In this document: in pieces, positions 61,116-64,000 of the stretch
Layout: each line of letters starts with the position of its first letter
Numbering within the stretch: the stretch's first letter is position 1
Assembly: GCA_936435175.1 (NCBI GenBank)
Contig: OW386542.1
Location: 6,288,501-6,352,500 of the forward strand
Length of the DNA: 64,000 bases
DNA from: Glyphotaelius pellucidus
Lineage: Eukaryota; Arthropoda; Insecta; Trichoptera; Limnephilidae
Direction of reading: 5' to 3'
The notes under the pieces: model-generated
The model's input: the letters and a program-made list of their open reading frames with translations, nothing else
Databases searched by the model: none
Told to the model about the DNA's origin: nothing
Program-made: the position numbers and the translations under genes

Positions 61116-61984
61116 AACGTCATTAAAAATAATAATCGCTGTTACTTGGTTATACTTTTTGGAGTTTAAAAATAGTTTTATATTTTATGTCGTCATATCA
61201 TTTTTTTAACATTATAGAATACACGCAAGTCGAAGTGGCAGAAGACAACTGTGATCCGTATGAAATACACTTCTATCACGAAGAGTTACAACTCTGTTAC
61301 GTAATGTTTACTATAAAAATATAAACACATATTTTTAAAAAACACACGCAGTCATTACGTCTTCAATACAGTAGATTTAAAAGTATTTTTAAAATAATAA
61401 TATTTGTAATTCTGTTGAATTTTTCTCCACCAACTGGTGGAGACAACTTTATGTAGGTTAAAAAGAAGAACGAACCAAATGCCAATTTGTGTTAGTCTTT
61501 CAACTTCTGAGCTCTAGAGATGGCAATATAATTGACTCTATATTTCTTTATTTCAAAATTTTGAATTTATCTCAACAGAAGTAAGCGATATTTGAGCTTA
61601 CTACGGATACCATACACGCTCGGAACTCACTTCTATCGGTTTATTTCTCCAGTGGTTTCATGTGAAATTATGTAAGCTTTTTGTTGCGTTTGTGCGAGAA
61701 GAAAAACAACGCCCCTCTAATGGAAACTTTGAATGGAAACCGCGAAGGTTTAAATATTAAATTCTCCATCAGAAGAAGATAGGTGGTGGAAGGTATTTAT
61801 GTGTTGTGCGCGTGTATATAAATGTATATGTTTAATAACGAAACAAAACCGTAATATTTCCGCGAATGAGAGTTGCCGGCCCGACTTGAAAGAGCCAAGC
61901 CAAGCATTATAAATATTATTACAATAATCCATTTAATTATCTGTGCGGTCTCTTTAACATAACTGCGTGTTAATGAGTCGGAAG
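61116..61984. other. No gene supported
   Basis: AT-rich, non-recurring DNA. An AACTGGTGGAGACAA stretch near 61431 is unremarkable. Confidence 0.4.
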
Positions 61985-62260
61985 CTTTATTTACCGGACC
62001 AACCCGACCGGCCAGATCAAAGGGCGCCGCGGGGAGCTGCTGTGGCGGAGAGACGCCGCGGGGCGACGCCGACGCCTGGGCCGCGCCGGCGTCTTCCTGC
62101 ACGGCGTCGATGCTCTCTTCGCGCTGCACCGGGCGCGTCGCGCGACACGCACACTCTCACACTGATCACTTATACACTGTCACACTTAACTTCTCCCGCC
62201 TCACGATTCGTCACTTCCCACAATGCACGCTATTATCAGTGACTATAAAAGATCTGTTGT
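61985..62260 (-). promoter_or_regulatory. Possible promoter and CpG-rich first exon
   Basis: On the minus strand an arthropod initiator TCAGT lies at 62165-62161, followed by GTG/CG-rich sequence typical of insect 5' untranslated regions. About 170 bp of very CpG-rich sequence then ends at GGTCCG|GTAAAT (donor at 61994-61993). The frame through it is open to that donor (ending ...PFDLAGRVGP) but has no ATG after its last upstream stop. It is therefore either untranslated or spliced from elsewhere. No recurrence in the window. Confidence 0.35.
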
Positions 62261-62552
62261 TATCTCCATGATTGTAATAATAATGCAATGACCTATAAAG
62301 GAGATTGTGACTTTATAATATTCTATGATATATTTGCGGCACGATCAAGAGTAGTACGTACTGTGTATCACTTGGTGAAAAACCGCCATTCGGAATCGAA
62401 AATCGCGCGTTGTTTAAAATGATTTTATCCAAGTTTTTCGAAATGTGATCTCAGTAGACAAGTACTACTTTTCAACCAGCATCTTTCGTGTCTTCTTTAT
62501 CTCTTCGGTCCCTTTATGACTTATCCCAATTTTTTGTTTCATAAGAGAAGGT
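62261..62552. other. No recognisable feature
   Basis: If the preceding block is a promoter, this would be its upstream region. No TATA box is obvious. Confidence 0.35.
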
Positions 62553-62811
62553 ATGTGAAGTGAAAACTTTTTTAGCACCTTTGTGATTTGAAGCTCAATG
62601 AAACAAAAAAACGACACTTAAAAGAAACAAGCACATACATCTATAGGATTTAGCCTGCGAGAGAATGAGATAGAATAATCAGTCTCCTCTTTGTGTGGTG
62701 CTTCGTAGCTTATCGTAGTCACCTCTTTCTGCGGTGCTTCTTAGCCTCCCCACTCTTGCCTACTTTAGTTTTTTGAAGGTTTTACTTATACCGCGTGTGA
62801 ACTGCACACAT
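62553..62811 (+). mobile_element. Family A repeat, short form
   Basis: TGTGAAGTGAAAACTTTTTT, ACATACATCTATAGGATTTA, GCCTGCGAGAGAATGAGATA, GTGGTGCTTCGTAGC (duplicated as GGTGCTTCTTAGCC) and GTTTTACTTATACCGCGTGT in order. Confidence 0.65.
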
Positions 62812-62859
62812 TTTTTTTTAAATTATGGTTCTATGGCAAATCAGATCACTTTTGAAGAA

Positions 62860-62992
62860 TATTTATTAAAAAGTCATTAAATCAATGAAAAAAACTAATC
62901 TAACACCTAGCTAGCCTAGATTTTATTTTATTTGTCGCTTTTCATGACTTTATACCACTTTCAAAATTGTTCTGATTTGTCCAGTCACCGAA
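62860..62992 (-). repeat. Family N fragment
   Basis: AAAAAGTCATTAAATCAATG, a GCTTTTCATGACTTTATACC segment and TTTGTCCAGTCACC at the right match N termini inverted. Confidence 0.4.
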
Positions 62993-63152
62993 ACAACGTT
63001 ATTAACTTTCAAGACAAACTTATTGTTAAAAATATAACACGAAAAAGAGAATTATTGCCGCGACCGATGTTTGAACTCATTCCGCTAACAGGACGACTGT
63101 TCTAAATCTTTATAGTCTAAATCTTTAAACTATTGATGCAATCTGCAAACCT
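62993..63152. other. Short spacer
   Basis: A GATGTTTGAACTCATTCC element near 63068 weakly resembles an inverted B box. Not called. Confidence 0.3.
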
Positions 63153-63861
63153 TCCATACTAATATTATAAATGCGAAACTGCTTGAGTTCGTTTGTTATG
63201 CTTTCACGCATTAAAAAATAAAACGATTTTAATCACTCTATAGGCTGTATTTAATGGTAAGCTCTGGCGTTATGAAATTATAAATATTAATTAATTATAT
63301 TTATTATATGTTTTCTGTCGCTAACAAAAGTGAGTTATTGCTAATGTTAGAAAACAAATCGTTGCCATGGAAACGATGTTGATATATTTGTGGGCTCTAT
63401 GCTGTTAGGTACTCAGTCCCCTACCTACTGGTCGGCTGCTGCTCCAGAAAATTCAAATATTAGAATATATTTTGTTTTTTTTGGACAAGCTTAGGTTTTG
63501 GAATAAATGTCAGATGAGAGATGCTACATTAAAAATATAATTCGTATCGATTATAAAGACTGCATGATAAATAGTGTAAGTTTTTTTATTTTATTTACAA
63601 AATTCCACATATTGAAATAAAAATAAATCTCCGAAATGTTTGAAAGCGCATAAATTCCGAACGACTTCACCAAATTGGATAATTCTTTTTTTTCTTTGAG
63701 CTCTAGCATTATGAAATTTAGGTGGCACGCGAGCTGTTTTAAAACTGAATGTACCGGGAATGAATGTATGGAATGCGGGAGGAGGGGGGATAATTGATAA
63801 GTGTAAGCGCTACAGTAATTTTCCCTTATACCATGCGAGCGAAGCCGCGGGGAAAAGCTAG
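63153..63861 (+). mobile_element. Helitron family E, long copy
   Basis: TCCATACTAATATTATAAAT and GCGAAACTG at the 5' end; ACCATGCGAGCGAAGCCGCG then GGGAAAAGCTAG and T at the 3' end. The interior shares GTTGCCATGGAAACGATGTT, ACCAAATTGGATAATTCTT and TTTAGGTGGCACGCGAGCTG with 52767-53170. An extra segment of about 170 bp (63390-63570) is private to this copy. No Rep/helicase frame. Confidence 0.65.
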
Positions 63862-64000
63862 TTTGCTATAATTAGAAGAGACATGAAAAATCTGATCTGT
63901 TGATAATATTCGGATGAGGGCTAAAAATTTTATTTGATTTCCAAGTCTGTACGCCTGCCCCACCGTGGAATAATGGTCTGCAAACCTGAAAAGGGCTTTG
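63862..64000. other. Window end, nothing recognised
   Basis: No shared repeat or gene before the edge. Confidence 0.4.

Noticed and set aside
61797..62129. 110-codon minus-strand protein gene with a membrane segment
   Set aside because: The frame opens at GTG, not ATG. The hydrophobic part lies after a good splice donor in AT-rich intron-like DNA. Only the CpG-rich part is kept as a possible exon.

Overview
The window is nuclear DNA of an arthropod, most likely an insect. It is A+T-rich, has no bacterial-style gene packing, and carries Helitron ends, hAT and TA-inserting MITEs, tRNA-derived SINEs, CR1/Jockey-like LINE tails and an intact Penelope-like element (PLE). I cannot name the order or species. 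I could not support a single complete host gene. The window reads as intergenic or long-intron DNA in which dispersed repeats are layered on one another.

The one clearly intact gene is the PLE protein at 8165-10633 (822 aa, reverse transcriptase plus GIY-YIG endonuclease). It is bracketed by 430-bp direct terminal repeats (7735-8164 and 10536-10965), preceded by a 329-bp inverted copy of the 5' end (7406-7734), and flanked by a 12-bp target duplication. Each terminal repeat carries a hammerhead-ribozyme-like fold. By eye the two repeats are identical, so the insertion looks young. Three further repeat families (3849-4175 and 30014-30232; 16018-16192; 52663-52760) look like decayed PLE ends with the same CTGA/stem/GAAA layout.

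The rest is dispersed repeats, named here for cross-reference. SINE-B is a tRNA-headed SINE with at least 8 copies. Family C has about 11 copies and shares its 3' tail with a LINE. Family A has inverted ends, and its long form has a tRNA-like module inside; about 12 copies. S is a second tRNA-headed SINE. K is a set of LINE-3'-end-like fragments. F, H, L and N are other repeats or MITEs. D is the PLE-derived foldback. J is the repeat that received the PLE. Several MITEs have readable target duplications (28339-28524 TA; 38801-39055 ATTA; 49497-49709 8 bp; 50094-50797 8 bp). Tandem repeats lie at 13255-13830 (24 bp), 16725-17165, 31430-32232, 38165-39195, 45581-45840 (108 bp) and 56225-56925.

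The best candidates for host function are stretches of more balanced base composition that do not recur in the window: 655-900, 14376-14640, 27380-27800, 35500-35835, 37305-37630, 39200-39470, 57120-57375 and 61985-62260. They may be conserved regulatory DNA. The last looks like a minus-strand initiator followed by a CpG-rich first exon and a splice donor. Short open frames elsewhere look like chance frames or frames inside repeats.
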